From contig JAFCMP010000168.1 in the NCBI GenBank assembly GCA_017506865.1, positions 372,001 to 436,000 on the forward strand: a stretch of 64,000 bases of DNA, written 5' to 3'. The notes below the pieces were generated by a model. That model was given only the letters and a program-made list of their open reading frames with translations, made no database searches and was not told the origin of the DNA. Below are positions 24,813 through 37,040 of the stretch, one piece after another (positions within the stretch are counted from its first letter, which is position 1; each line of letters begins with the position of its first letter). The position numbers and the translations under genes are program-made. This DNA is from Tribonema minus. Lineage: Eukaryota > Sar > Xanthophyceae > Tribonematales > Tribonemataceae.

Positions 24813-26247
24813 CATTCATTGCAGTCAATCAAGGATGTGCGTTCTCAGAGCTGTGATTGTTGTGCTCTGGTGCTGATCGCTGCTGCGAGGACGCACGAGC
24901 TGGTTCGCGTGCGCAGCACCATTAGCAGCATCTCACTGGCGTCGGTGCCCTCAGGTCGCTGCCTTGTAGCCGTGAATCTGCTGAGAGTCTGACACCATCT
25001 ATCTCTGTTGCCATCACATGTGCCACATGGCCAACTGTCCATTGGTCCTGGCGGCGCTCCCGCAAGGCTGATGTGTGTGCGTCCCACCTCCTGAGCTCCT
25101 CACCATGGCGGAGCAGAGCACACGACTACTTGCACAGGGGACATGCGCCAGGATGACAACATGCACGAGGAGCATGGCGGGCAAAGCGAGCCGAGTTTGT
25201 GCCCTCGTCGAGGGCCACGCTTTCAAGCTCTGAAGAACGAGTGCGCCAGATTTTGTAGCTATTTAAACGTGCTTCAGCGCGGCGCTGTGTGCATAGCGAG
25301 CCGAGTGCAGGTTGCAACGTCTCGAGCGCGTCTCACACGGCGCCGCACGAAACGAGCCAAAGGTACCTTCTCCGAGGGCCATTGGTCAGAATGAGCGGAC
25401 TCGAACGTGATCTAGCGGACTCGGACGTGACCTAGCGTCCGTGGAAACAATGCCCTTGCCGACCAGGCGCCACTGGCACCATGGGAAGCACATCAGCGCC
25501 ACGTGTCATCGGCAAGCGTGTTTTCGTTTCAGCATATGCATGCGCTGCTCGGCGCCGCACAGCGTATGGGATGCGCTGAGCATTGAATGTGTCAGCAGAA
25601 TGCAGGCTAGTATGTCTGAGATTATGGCTTCACTCCATGAACGACTGTGTGCAAATACTCTCCAATGATTCTAGCGGCATACCCGAGAGGCTGATGCGTG
25701 TGTGGCCCTTCTGTCCTGAACTTGTCACCATGCTGGACAGCAGCTTGAACTTGCTGCTTCAAACTGCACATGCAGCCAGGGTGACATCGTTGTTGCCAGC
25801 TCACGGCAAACACGGCGATTGAGTTTTGCGCTTTCAGAGTGCAAATGCAGCAGCCCTGAGTGCAAAGCGAGCCGAGTGGGCCCTTGGGAGCCACCCCCCA
25901 ATCCTTGGTGGAATGAGCATCATATGTTAACAGTGAGCGAAGCTGAATTCTGCCTCAGTGCCGTGTGGAGCGCGCGTGCACGGCATCAGCATCAACCTTC
26001 GACAGCATCAGCAGCTCATGGCAGACACGACAAGGAGCTTTGCCTTCAGAACGAAAACCTCCGCAGGTTGCAACGTCTAGAGCGCGTCTCACCCCGCGCC
26101 ACACGATGCAAGGCCCGTACCATCTCGTTGCTTCGTACCATCTCGTTGCATGGTTGGTTCGTCTCGTTGCAGATGATTTCCCGCTGTGACTCGCCAACTG
26201 CAAGTGACAGTTGAAGATCCGGGTCCAAAGTGATATCGGAGGTGATC
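24813..26247. other. Intergenic with diverged internal duplications
   Basis: Segments near 25066-25345 and 25689-26110 share short blocks in the same order (GGCTGATGTGTGTG-like, CAAAGCGAGCCGAGT, GCAGGTTGCAACGTCT), indicating an old direct duplication. I see no gene. Confidence 0.5.
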
Positions 26248-27754
26248 ATGGCAGCCAACCCCATCTTGAGCGTCGCGCCCCATATCCTAAGCTTCCTGCC
26301 TCCGTCGCTCATGACCAGGAGCACCTGCCACGCCTTTCACGACGTGCTGCAGCACTCGCCGGCCCCACGAAGGCATCAGACGGTGGCGGCGGATGCCCTC
26401 GGCAGCTCTTGCCTGATCATGTGGGCGGTGCAGAATGGCATGACTGCCGCCGTTGCACTAACATCATGCACTCGCAGGGGCGATGTGGGAGCATTGCGTC
26501 TGCTCTTCCGCACCCATGCGACAGACGTGCTGACCGACCACCTCAAGATTGCTGCCGAGAAGGGGCATCTGCAGATGGTGCAGTGGCTGCGACGGCGTCG
26601 ATTCCTGAAGCCTGGCTACAAAAGAGACGGTAAATGCACGTGCTACGCCGCTGCAAAAGGCGGTCAGTTTGAAGTGCTGCAGTGGCTGCGGGGGGTCGGT
26701 TGCGCCTGGGACGTGGGCGTATCCATCGTTGCCGCTGCAGGCGGGCATCTCGCGGTGCTGCAGTGGGCGCATGCCAGTGGCTGCTCCTGGGATCAGAGCA
26801 CCTGCGTGGCAGCGGCGGCGGGGGGACACCTCGAGGTGCTGCAGTGGGCGCGTGCACACGGCTGCCCTTGGGACTCGGTGACCTGCAGCAACGCCGCGAG
26901 CGGTGCGCACCTAGATGTGCTGCAGTGGGCGCGCGCGCGCCAACGGCTGCCCTTGGGATGCGGTGACGTGCAGAGGCGCCGCCGGCAGCGGTCATATTCA
27001 CGTGCTGCAGTGGGCGCGCGCCAACGGCTGCCCCTGGGACCAGGAGACGTGCAGCTTCGCTGCGAGGAACGCTCACCTGGCGGTGCTGCAGTGGGCGCGT
27101 GCCAACGGATGCCCGTGGGACGCACAAACGTGCAGCGCCGCGGCTGGAGGAGGGCACGTTCAGGTGCTCCAGTGGGCGCACGCGAACGGGTGTGCGTGGA
27201 ATGCGCGAACGTGCGCCAGCGCTGCGTATAACGGGCGCTTGCAGGTGCTGCAGTGGGCACGCGCCGCCGGCTGCCCCTTAGATGAGACGACGTGCAGCTT
27301 TGCTGCGGACTGGGGGCACCTCGCGGTACTGGAGTGGGCGCGCGCCAGCGGGTGCCCGTGGGACGAGGAGACGTGCAGCTATGCGGCAGGCGCGGGGCAC
27401 CTTCACGTGCTCCAGTGGGCACGCGCCAACGGCTGCCCCTGCGACGTGCGCACATGCACGTCTGCTGCTGAGTCTGGGTACCTGGGGGTGCTGCAGTGGG
27501 CCCGCGCCAACGGGTGTCCCTGGAGCAGCAGCACCACATCACGCGCGCTGAAGTCAGGCATGTATTATATGCTCGACTGGGCGTGCGCCAACGGGTGCCC
27601 CGAGCCGGAGGAGGTTTACAGTTCCGATGACGACTCGTACGCGTCTAGTGACGACGGTCAAAAGGACTTGAGCATGGTAGAGGCGTCCGATGAGAGCGCT
27701 TCCGGCTCAGACCAGGATAGCGAGGGCTCTGGTGAGTCCGACATGTGTGGGTAG
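26248..27754 (+). pseudogene. Ankyrin-type WARANGCPWD repeat gene with one frameshift
   Basis: The ATG at 26248 starts the same F-box-like N-terminus as the copy at 11732. About fifteen repeats of roughly 25-26 residues follow, most ending in WARANGCPWD or a variant, then an acidic Ser/Asp tail (SDQDSEGSGES) and a stop at 27752-27754. A four-base GCGC excess in the run TGGGCGCGCGCGCGCC near 26928-26943 shifts frame; both sides are otherwise open. The defect is in a simple GC run, so it may be a sequencing error and the gene may be intact (about 500 residues). Likely a protein-interaction scaffold. It is the intact reference for the disrupted copy 14 kb upstream. Confidence 0.82.
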
Positions 27755-28634
27755 ACGCTGCAGCAACTTGGAGTGCGGCATGTCAGCGAGCACGCGCTTG
27801 CCTGCTCCTTCAATCAAATTGTGCGCTTGTATCATTGTGTACAGGTGCTTGCAGTTCTGTCGAGGCGGACTCATGTCCAGGTCATGCGCTGCTGTTGCTG
27901 GTGCCGCCGCTGGTGCTGCTGATGCTGTTGCTCATGATGTTGCTCGCCTGGGTATTGCGTATTTTTGTGTTCCATAAGTGTTGTGCAGATGGATGGCGGC
28001 AGGCAGCGGCGGGTGACTTCGGTGCCGCTCGCGCGTCTGGATCGCATTTCGCTAGCAATACTTTGTGTGACACGGTGATTTGCAATGCATTCCATATCTG
28101 TGCATGCTCTTGACTTGCATTCACGTACACAAAAACGGCCAGCCCGGAAGAAGCAACAGGAGAGAACGAATAGCTCTGTGTTCTGCAAGGAAGCATCACT
28201 GTAGAGCATGGGATGGTTTTTTTCAGCCACCCCCCGCCCCCACAGCCTACTAGCATCAGTGAAGTGCCGCCTTGGGCGGAGGGCGTTTTCCAAGGTCGGT
28301 CATCATACGTATATTGAGGCACAGACGAATGAGCAGCGCAGAAGCGGGTGACGATGCCTTGATCTTCCATGCTACATACAGTAGAAGTCATCACATCATC
28401 AAGAAGCAAGTGTCATCGAAGTCGTTGTGCACCTTTGCTCAGCAGGTCCAGCAAAGTTGAGATTTGCTAGCTCCACATGGCGAGTACAGTGTTTCAATGC
28501 AACCAAACTCTGCATCTTTTTTCTGTGCACCGAGTTGCACACACATGCTCACATGATGGTGTTGAAGATGGGAAAGCTCAATATCAACTTGAACTTCTGA
28601 CTAATCTTGTGTGCTGCGCTGCCAGTGCACGTAC
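27755..28634. other. Intergenic, no gene recognised
   Basis: Short frames only. The right end presumably carries the promoter of the oxidoreductase-SelD gene. Confidence 0.4.
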
Positions 28635-31600
28635 ATGCTCGGCTCTGCCGTCTCGCCTTCTTCACTGCTAGTGGTAGGCGTTGTGTTGCAGCTGGCAGCA
28701 GCTCTGGTGATTGTCAGGAGCTGCCGAAGGAACCCTAACAAATCCGTAAGTCCGTCAGACTCCGGTATCCAGGCTTCTACTGCCACCATGCTACCGCAAC
28801 CATATCTGCCGCCTGTGAGGGACCTAGTACTCATAGGCGGAGGGCACAGCCATGTGTACGTACTGAAGGCCATCGGCATGAAGCCAATACCCGGTGTTCA
28901 AGTCACTCTGGTCGCCAAAGATATCGACACGCCCTACAGCGGCATGCTGCCTGGTCATATCGCTGGGCACTACACGCGGGAGCAGTGCCACATCGACCTG
29001 GGCAAGTTGGCGAGGTTCGCTGGAGCCAGGCTCATCCATGCCTCGGCGACGGGCTTGGATCGGGCAGCGAAACTGGTGCAGTGCGACGATGGACGTCCGC
29101 CTCTGAGGTACAGAATTGTTGTCATGGTCTTTCGTATGCAATTGTGGTGCTGAACATGGGATGCTGCAGCTGTGTCACTGGCGGCATCATTAATGTCTGC
29201 TTCCACACAGCTTGCACCCAGACCACGGTCACACGGGTTTTTCAGTGCAGGAACCCCCGCATGCAGCTGGCCAAACCGGCTGCCGTGAGCTGGTGCATCC
29301 GTGCTCGTGCACGGCAGCTGCATCTGCGCCATCGTAAAGCCAGTACCGTGCTCCTGCACTACGCCGCCGGTGCGTCTGTGCCATCGCAAAAACAGTGCTT
29401 CCATGGACTGCCTGCACCATCCCTTAGCCATCACCAGATATCTCTGTGGCCCCCCCGCGCCGCCGCTCTCACCCGCAGATATGACGTGTGCAGCATCGAC
29501 GTCGGCTCCACGCCGCAGCTGCTGCCCGGCGCCGCGGCGCGGGCGCATGTGCACGTCACGCCCGTCAAGCCGATCAACGGCCTCAGCCGCCGCTGGGAGG
29601 CCATCCTGGCGCGCATCACCGCTGCTGCCGCTGACGGTGCCGCGGCCGACGCCGCCGCTGCCGCTGCTGATGCCGAGAGCAAGGATGCGGGCGAGCACGG
29701 CAGCGGCGGCAGCGGCAGCGCGCGGCGCGGCGCCATGAGGGTTGTGGTGGTCGGCGGCGGCGCCGGCGGCGTGGAGCTCGCGCTGTCCATGCAGCACCGG
29801 CTGCGGCGCGAGGCGCGCGCGGCGGGCGCTGGCGAGGGCAGCGTCGCCGTCGCGCTCGTCTCGCGCGCCGCCGCGCCGCTGCCGGGCAGCGATGCCGCCG
29901 CGCAGCGCCTCTTTGCGCGCATCCTGGAGGAGCGCGGCATCGAGACGCACTTCGGCAGCGGCGTGGTGGACGTGGTGGCTGCGCGCGCCGGCGGCGGCGG
30001 CGGCGGTAGCGGTGGCGGCAGCAGCGGCAGCAGCGGCGCAGACGGTCCTGATGGCGAGAGCGGCAGCGCAGGCAGCGCCGCCGCTGGCGAAGCCGCAAGC
30101 ACTACTGCCGGCGGCGGCGGAGGCAAAAGCGGCGGCGGCGGCGGCGGCAGCGCGCTGCTCCTCGAGAGCGGCGCCGCCGTGCCCTTCGACGAGGCGATCT
30201 GGTGCACAAATAGCGGCGCGGCGCCGTGGCTCGCGCGCACGGGCCTCGCGCTGAGCGCTGACGGCTTCATCGCGGTGCGGCCGACGCTGCAGAGCGTGTG
30301 CGACGACAGCGTGTTTGCGGCGGGCGACTGCGCGCACATGGCCGCGTCGCCGCGCCCCAAGGCGGGCGTCTTCGCGGTGCGCCAGGGGCCGCCGCTCGCG
30401 CGCAACCTGCGCGCCGCGCTCGAGGGCGCGCCGCCGCGGCGGCTCGAGGCGTACGCGCCGCAGCGCGACTTCCTGAGCATCATCGGTGAGAGGCGCTGGC
30501 GGGGGGGGGGGGCTTTCATGACGGGGGGGGGGGGGGGCAAGACCCTTGCGCAGACAGTCAGGTCTCTCATTCTGCCTGCGGTGTACTGCTGTTTGCTGGA
30601 GTACTGCTTTGTGACACAGTGCCCCACCAGAAGGTTGTGTGAGGTGGCTGCACCACAAGGTGCTGAGCGTCATCAGTGAGGGGGAGCGCTGCTGCCGCCG
30701 CCGCCGCCCAATCCGTCACCGATGAAGTGCAGCGGCAGCAGCGGTGCAGGGCGCGGCGCGCACATACGTGCGACCGCTACGTCTCGCAGGCCAACCTCAA
30801 CATCTCCTCACCCCGAACCTTGCCGCCGCTGCCGCGCCGCGCCAGGCCTCGGCGACGAGGACGCCGTCGTCGTGCGCGGCGCCATCGCGTGGCGCGGCGC
30901 GTGGGCGTGGGCGTGGAAGCGCCACATCGACGTCACCTGGATGCGCGGCTTCCAGGAGCTGCCCGGGATGAGCGACGCGGCGGCGGCAGCGGCAGCGGCA
31001 GCGGCGGCGGCAGCGGCGCCGCCGCCCGCGTACGTGGCGGCGGGCCGCGCCGCTGTCGCGACGCTGTCGGAGGCGAGCATGCGCTGCGGCGGCTGCGGCT
31101 CCAAGGTCGGCCCGGGCGTGCTGCGCGAGGTGCTGCGCGGGCTGCGCGCGGCGGCGGCGCCGGCGCCCGGCAGCAGCAGCGGCAGCGGCGGCGGCGGGGG
31201 CGACCTTGACAGCACAGGCGGCAGCGACAGCGCCAACGGCGACAGCAGTGGCATTAGCGGCGGCGGCGGCGGCAGCGACACTGCCAACGGCGGCGGCGGT
31301 GGCGGTAGTGGCGGCGGCGGCGGCGGCGGCGGCGCCATTCTGGTGGGCCTGGACGCGCCGGACGACGCGGCGGTGGTGCTGCCGCCGACGCGCGCGGGCG
31401 CGGCGCTGGTGCACACGGTGGACTTCTTCCGCGCGCACGTCTCGGACCCGTACGCGTTTGGGCGCGTCGCGGCGAACCACGCGCTGTCGGACGCGCACGC
31501 CATGGGCGCCGCGCCGGCGACGGCGCTCGCCATCGCGGTCGTGCCGCACTGCGGCGAGGCGCAGGTGAGCGCGCGGTTTGTTGTTTATGGGGGTTTAGGG

Positions 31601-34600
31601 TTAGGGGTGGGGTCAGGCCTAGCCCCAAGAGTAGTGGATCGCCTTTGGGGGGGGGGCTACCTGTCGCCTTCGCGCAGCACACGCGTGCCCCAGTCGGCTC
31701 CGCCGTGCCGCCTGTGGCACACGCTACCAATGGGCGTGTTCGTGCGTCCGCGCCTGCTGTCTACGTTCCGCCATGCCACCTCTCAGTGCGCCGTCCGCTG
31801 GCGTGCTTCATGTCGCACACGTGGCGCTGCAGCGGCTCACTCCCCTCAGCACTCAGCGCGCGGCGATGCAGGCGGCGGCGCTGCTGACGCAGACGACGCC
31901 TCTCAACATGCGCAGACAGCTGGCATGTCCCATGGCGGCGCAGACACAGCGCAGCGCGGCGCCACGGCAGCTCACTCCCCTCAGCGCCTGCGACACTCCG
32001 CCCCGTGCGGCACTGAACATGAAGGTTACTCCATTGACATAGCCACGTATGAGAACCAATCACTGGGGTTCTTGAAATCTGCGCAGGCGGCGGCGCTGCT
32101 GACGCAGACGACGCCTCTCAACACGCGCAGACAGCTGGCATGTTCAGGGCGCGGACGCAATGTCACTTGGCGCCGCGGCAGCTCACTCTCCTCGGTGCAC
32201 ATCCGCTCCTCCCTCTGCCTGCGGCGCGCAGGCGGTGGCGCTGCTGACGCAGATGATGGCGGGCGCGCTGCGCGCGCTGCGCGAGGCGGGGTGCGAGCTG
32301 GTGGGCGGGCACACGTCGGAGGGCGCGGAGCTCGCGCTGGGGTTCGCCGTCAACGCCGTCGTGCAGCGCGATGAGATCCTGCGCAAGGTGAGTCAGCGAG
32401 CAGGGGTTAGGGTTAGGGTTGAGTTAGGTCAGGGCGTTGGAGGGCGTGGAGCTCGCGCTGGGGTTCGCCGTCAACGCCGTCGTGCAGCGCGACGAGATCC
32501 TGTGCAAGGTGAGCCAACGCGCGAGATGGGGTTAGATGATGGGTAGGGTTAGGGTTAGGGTTAGGGTTTGAGCAAAAGAGGAGCCATACACACGCGTGTA
32601 CGCGTGCTGTGACTCGCGCGTGCTGTGGCGCGATGGGAACTCGCGCGGGCTCTGGGCACGATGGGCGTGCACCGCCTGCCGCTGCTAGTGCGTGATATCG
32701 TTTTATTGTTCTGAGCCGGCGCTCATGTGCAGCCAGCTGCGCCGATGCATCTCAGGCGTACGCACTCTACTGCCGTATGTTCCAAGTCCGCCGTTGCCTG
32801 CGCCAGCGTATTGGGAGGCGCAGAGCCCATCGATGCCGTTGCATGACTCGATCCCCGTGTCTGCAATCTGCACACGTTGCACGCATCTGCCAGGCAGCTA
32901 GCTGCGCACAAGTTCGTCACTGTTGCGTGGCGCTGCTCAGCGCTGGACGCAATGGCAGCACGTGCATGGCTGTCTGATGTGAGTCCTGTGCGGACCGGAG
33001 AGCCGTGCGCGTGCGTCGTCGCGGCGCGCAACAGTCCTACGCGTTGCGTGACAGATCAGGCACAAGCGCGTAATGCAGCAGCGCTCGACGTGTGCGCATC
33101 GCACGGCGGCGGCGCGCGTGCCACGGCCGCAACGTCAAGTGCGCGTGGGCGTCGTCGCAATGCAGCGCGCCAGACCTCTACCACGACACACATGGTCGCA
33201 TGCGGCAGCGCTCCGTTGCGCTCTTGCCGCGACAACGGCGGGCACGACGCGTCCACCGCCGCTGCCGCGCCGCCGCCGCCGCCGCCGTGCCGCTGCGATC
33301 CTGCTAGCGCGTGTCCGATAGGTCGGATCACCAACCTTTCTCCTCACTCTATTGGCCGTTGACGATCTTGGTCGCGTGCAGGGCGGCATGCGCGCCGGCG
33401 ACGCGCTCATCCTGACCAAGCCGCTGGGCACAGGCGCGGTGCTGGCGGCGGACATGCGCGGGCGCGCCGCAGGCGCGTGGACGGCGGCGGCGCTTGACGG
33501 CATGCTGCGCAGCAACGCGGCGGCGGCGGCGGCGCTGCGCGCGCACGGCGCGACCGCCGCAACGGACGTCACCGGCTTCGGGCTCGCGGGGCACCTGCTG
33601 GAGATGGTGAGGGGGGGGGGGGGGGGGGGGGGGAGCAGCGGCGCTCAGCGTGCAGCAGCACGCAGCGCGCGCAGTCTTTCTTTCGTCAGTGCGCAGTCTT
33701 TCAGCGGCGAGCAGCTTCAGTGAGTTTTGACTCTGATGAGTGCGTGGACGGTGTTGGCTTTATGTGCGGCGACAGCAGCGGGCAGCGGGCCTGAAATGGA
33801 CGCTCCGGCAGCGCCGACGTTGGCGGCGGCGGCGGCGTGCTGCACAACCACCCGGCCGCATGCATGCGGCACGTCACCGTGCGTGTGGTGGCAGGACACC
33901 TAGCTGAGATGGCGCGATTAGCCATAATGTGCAGCCACAGTGCCCACCACTCAGGCAAATTGCCGTCAATGACAGGAAGGTGCCTGGCTGGAACGTCTGC
34001 AGCGTGCCTGTCACCAGCATGTGTGACAACGCTGGCTCCTCTTGCGCCATTCCATATGCCCCCCCCCCCCCCCTTCTCTCCCGGCCGATTCTACTGCAAC
34101 AGGTGCGCGCCACCAACGCCGACAAAACCGCGGCGGCGGAGCCCGTGGCGGCGCGCCTGCGCCTGGATGCGGTGCCGCTGCTGCCCGGCGCCGCGCAGTG
34201 CGCCGCCGCCGGCACGGCGTCGTCGCTCTACCCCGCCAACGTGCGCGCCGCAGCGGGCGCGGTGACTCCCGCGCTGTCCGTCGCGGAAGCGGCGGCGGCG
34301 GCGGCAGCGGCGGCGGCGCTTCACGGTGACGGCGGCAGCGCGCACGGCGTTCCGCACGGCGGCAGCGGCGGCGGCGCCGCCAACGGCAGCAGCAAGAAGG
34401 GCGCCAGCGGCGGCAGCAGCGGCGGCGCCGTCGCGCTGGCCAGGGCGGCGGCGGCGGCGGCGCACGCGCTGCTGTTCGACCCGCAGACGGCGGGCGGGCT
34501 GCTGGCGGCGGTGCCGGCGGAGCGCGCCGCGGCGTGCGTGGCGGCGCTGCGCAGCGCCGGGTACGCGCACGCCGCGCGCATCGGGACGGCGGTCGCAGCG

Positions 34601-34690
34601 GGCGCAGACGGCGGCAGCGACGAGGAGGTGCAGTGCACGTGGGGGGAGGAGGAGGAGGGGGGCGGCGGCGAGGGCGACGGTGCCAGCTGA
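28635..34690 (+). CDS. selD: FAD/NAD oxidoreductase-selenophosphate synthetase fusion
   Basis: Six exons: 28635-29107, 29479-30485, 30846-31564, 32232-32387, 33382-33606 and 34103-34690; all GT-AG and in phase, 1055 residues. Residues 11-27 are a membrane anchor or signal. The N-terminal half is a type II NADH-dehydrogenase-like flavoprotein: GGGHSH (68-73), [17 protein letters not shown] (second dinucleotide fold) and [10 protein letters not shown] (FAD). The C-terminal half is selenophosphate synthetase, making selenophosphate from selenide and [12 protein letters not shown] with catalytic Cys (about 577) and Lys (580), [48 protein letters not shown] and [13 protein letters not shown]. The active site is Cys, not selenocysteine. 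Such fusions are known in bacteria and some algae. Long Gly/Ser and Ala inserts interrupt both halves. An alternative start is ATG 28788. Confidence 0.93.
31855..32260 (+). repeat. Copied acceptor of SelD exon 4
   Basis: The start of exon 4 with its acceptor (GCAG/GCGGTGGCGCTGCTG) is preceded in the intron by two copies, near 31870 and 32085. They read GCAGGCGGCGGCGCTGCTG and are followed by near-identical downstream sequence (ACGCAGACGACGCCTCTCAA). Confidence 0.88.
32318..32522 (+). repeat. Copied donor of SelD exon 4
   Basis: About 80 bp of exon 4 end plus donor (to 32398) recurs exactly 121 bp downstream, ending GTGCAAG/GTGAGC at 32509. Only a few bases differ. Telomere-type GGGTTA units lie between and after the copies. 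Confidence 0.92.
32527..32572 (+). repeat. Interstitial telomere-type repeat (GGGTTA)n
   Basis: Four or so tandem units in SelD intron 4. Shorter ones lie at 32404-32421 and 31598-31612. Confidence 0.88.
33611..33633 (+). repeat. Poly-G tract, about 23 bases
   Basis: It lies directly after the donor of SelD exon 5. Confidence 0.85.
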
Positions 34691-35649
34691 GCATCAGCGA
34701 TGCGTGTCTTGTGCAGAGACGCCTCGTGCCTCGGCACTGGGGCTGTGTGCGCCGCCGACGGACGCGTCGGGAGGGGCGAGCGTGCAAGGAATGGCACAGG
34801 CGCGGCGGTGGCGCTGCACGGCGGCAGCGTGTTGTGTGGGCGCCGCCGTGCAGCTCAGCGGGCCACGCGGCCATGGCGGCGGCGACCGGCGCGCCGCCTC
34901 CTGTAGACCGCACGGCCAGCAGCGGGCGCTGCATGCTGCGGAAGCTTCGCAACCACCCCTCGCATGGGCACTCCTGCCGACCGCCAGGCGGGGTGCTGCA
35001 TGCGGGCGCACATGCGCTATGTTTGCACCGGCGCAGTGACGACCTTCAAGCGCGATGCTCCGGCAGCAGCGGGACACGTACGCACAGTGCCGTTGGCGGT
35101 GCGCGGCGCTCGTGGAGACTGCGGCGAGGGGGGACTGCAGTAGGGCTTCAAGCCTGAGCAGGGACACGATGGCTAGGCGGCACCCCTGGCGTGCGTGCGC
35201 GGGCGCCGCTCGGCACCCTCCCTGGCGCCGCATGCCGCGCGCTCTCAGACTGACTGAGCACAGCTGCGGCCGCCGCGCCCCAGCAGCGAGCGCTGCTTCC
35301 GACGTCGAGCACTGCCGCTTCCGGAGCCGCGCTGCTGCCGCTGCTGCTGCTGCCGTGTCCGGCGCGCTCTGCAGCGGCGCACGCGTGCGCGGCCGCTGCG
35401 CTCAGCCCTCTAGAACGGGCTATGCTGGTGCGGCGGTGCGTGACCCTGGCGCGTGAAGGTTAGGGTTAGGACCTCCACACTACGACCTCAGACTCGTCCG
35501 CGCGAGCCGAGCATCACCATCGCCGCCGCGTAACGGCAAAAGTTGCCACCGGTGGCGTCAGCACCACATCCTTCGGACGCGTGACCGTCGCTGCAGCGCG
35601 CCTCAAGCGCGGTACAAGCGCTCACGAGTAGACATTGCATGGCGCATCG

Positions 35650-35910
35650 TCCTGGGAAAGTCCAAAGCTGAACATCGATGTGGACATGTTCGCGCTCTAA
35701 GCGAGAATCAATCAAGAAGTACCAGAGTCCGCATGGAGGAGGACGTAGGGGAGGACCCCGAGATGCCATTTGGCGGCGGCGGCGCATGAGTGGTTGTCGT
35801 TGCGACACTTTCAGACTGTCATACGACATGTAGATTCCTTACAGCTAGATGCCAATCATCTGGGCTTTTTCGCGCCCTGAGCGAGAACTAATAAAAAGTA
35901 CCAGAGTCCG
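35650..35910 (+). mobile_element. Tandem non-LTR retroelement 3' tails
   Basis: Two consecutive units end in the signature CGCGCCCTGAGCGAGAA followed by an AATAAAAAGTAC-like tail. The second matches the 3' flank of the retroelement frame at 57.4-58.9 kb over about 180 bp. Confidence 0.8.
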
Positions 35911-36084
35911 CCACCCGTACACTCGTGTGCCTGTCCACGCCCTCGCACATGGTGTTTGTTGAAACCCCAGGCGGGCGTGCCGCGCCTGCGCGCGAGCCGC
36001 CTTCGTGTACTCTCACTTCAATGCGTTCGCTGACACGGCGGGTGTACATGTGTTCATGCTCGCTCTCGTGTGCTCCTTGTTTGA

Positions 36085-36108
36085 GGGGGGGGGGGGGGGG
36101 GGGGGGGG
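36085..36108 (+). repeat. Poly-G tract, 24 bases
   Basis: An uninterrupted guanine run in intergenic DNA. Confidence 0.85.
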
Positions 36109-37040
36109 CATTCATGTGGTCACAACAATGAAATGCTGGTCCACCATGATCCTTCAAGAGCAGCGGTTGCCTGGTTCAATACACACTTCAAACGCACTGT
36201 AAACACATACCTTGGGCTGGATGTGGCAAAACTTGCCTTCATCCTTTGTGGGATTCAACATGGGGGCTCTGCCATGCGCACAACTTGCACATCCCGATTG
36301 CAGGCACACTGTTGCACATGCAGTTGCCTGATAGTGGCTGGCTGGTGAGGTCACGCAAGCACCACAGGTATGCTGTAGCAATAATACCGGTCCACATCAC
36401 CTGCCTCGTACTTGAATTCTCGCTTAGGGCGCAAAAAAAAAAAAAAAGACAGCTACGCTACCAGAATCTACATGCATCTTGTGAAGACTCCAAAGTATTC
36501 ACATGCGCATTGACGATCGCTTTGATGACATTGCCAAGTGGCATCTGCCCCGCTTAAGTCAGGCCTTGTACTCCTCACGACGATGTTGAGGCAAAAGGCA
36601 ACCATGTGCACACACGGCCATCCCCAGTGTAGAGGCAGCAGCAGCACGCACACCGAGAAACACAAAGGTCTTGCATATGCGCAGGTGGCATCTTACTTGG
36701 GGTGAGGCACGGCACTGCAGTGCAAGTGCCACCGGTCTATGTCTGCACCTGAAATCGTCAAAGTAGGTCATAAACAGTGCTGCCCACGGGCGGGCGGGCC
36801 AGCGCTGGGAGGGGGGGGAGGGTATGTAGCAAGAGTACAACTATGGAAGAGGGGGGGGGGGGGGAGGGGGCAGCCGCCGCCGCCGCTGGTGCACATGCCT
36901 CCGTGAGGTTGCAGCCAGAGCACCTGCCTACAGGTGGCGTCCGGCCGCATCGCAAGCGTGCGCGAGCGCGCGCTCCGCATCGGCGCTCAACGTCAGCCCG
37001 CGACCCCTTCAACCCCCCGCACGGGCACCTACGCTGCCGC

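Larger units (their letters stand above)
34691..37040. other. Intergenic with retroelement tails
   Basis: No gene is recognised. It contains two retroelement-tail units (35650-35910), an inverted fragment near 36412-36440, a 24-base poly-G tract (36085-36108) and a short telomere-type motif near 35458. Confidence 0.5.

Noticed and set aside
28970-30673. A 567-codon minus-strand frame over the oxidoreductase-SelD exons
   Set aside because: It is a GC-rich shadow: it lies opposite exons with clear FAD/NAD motifs, crosses introns and has Arg/Ala-rich text without domains.
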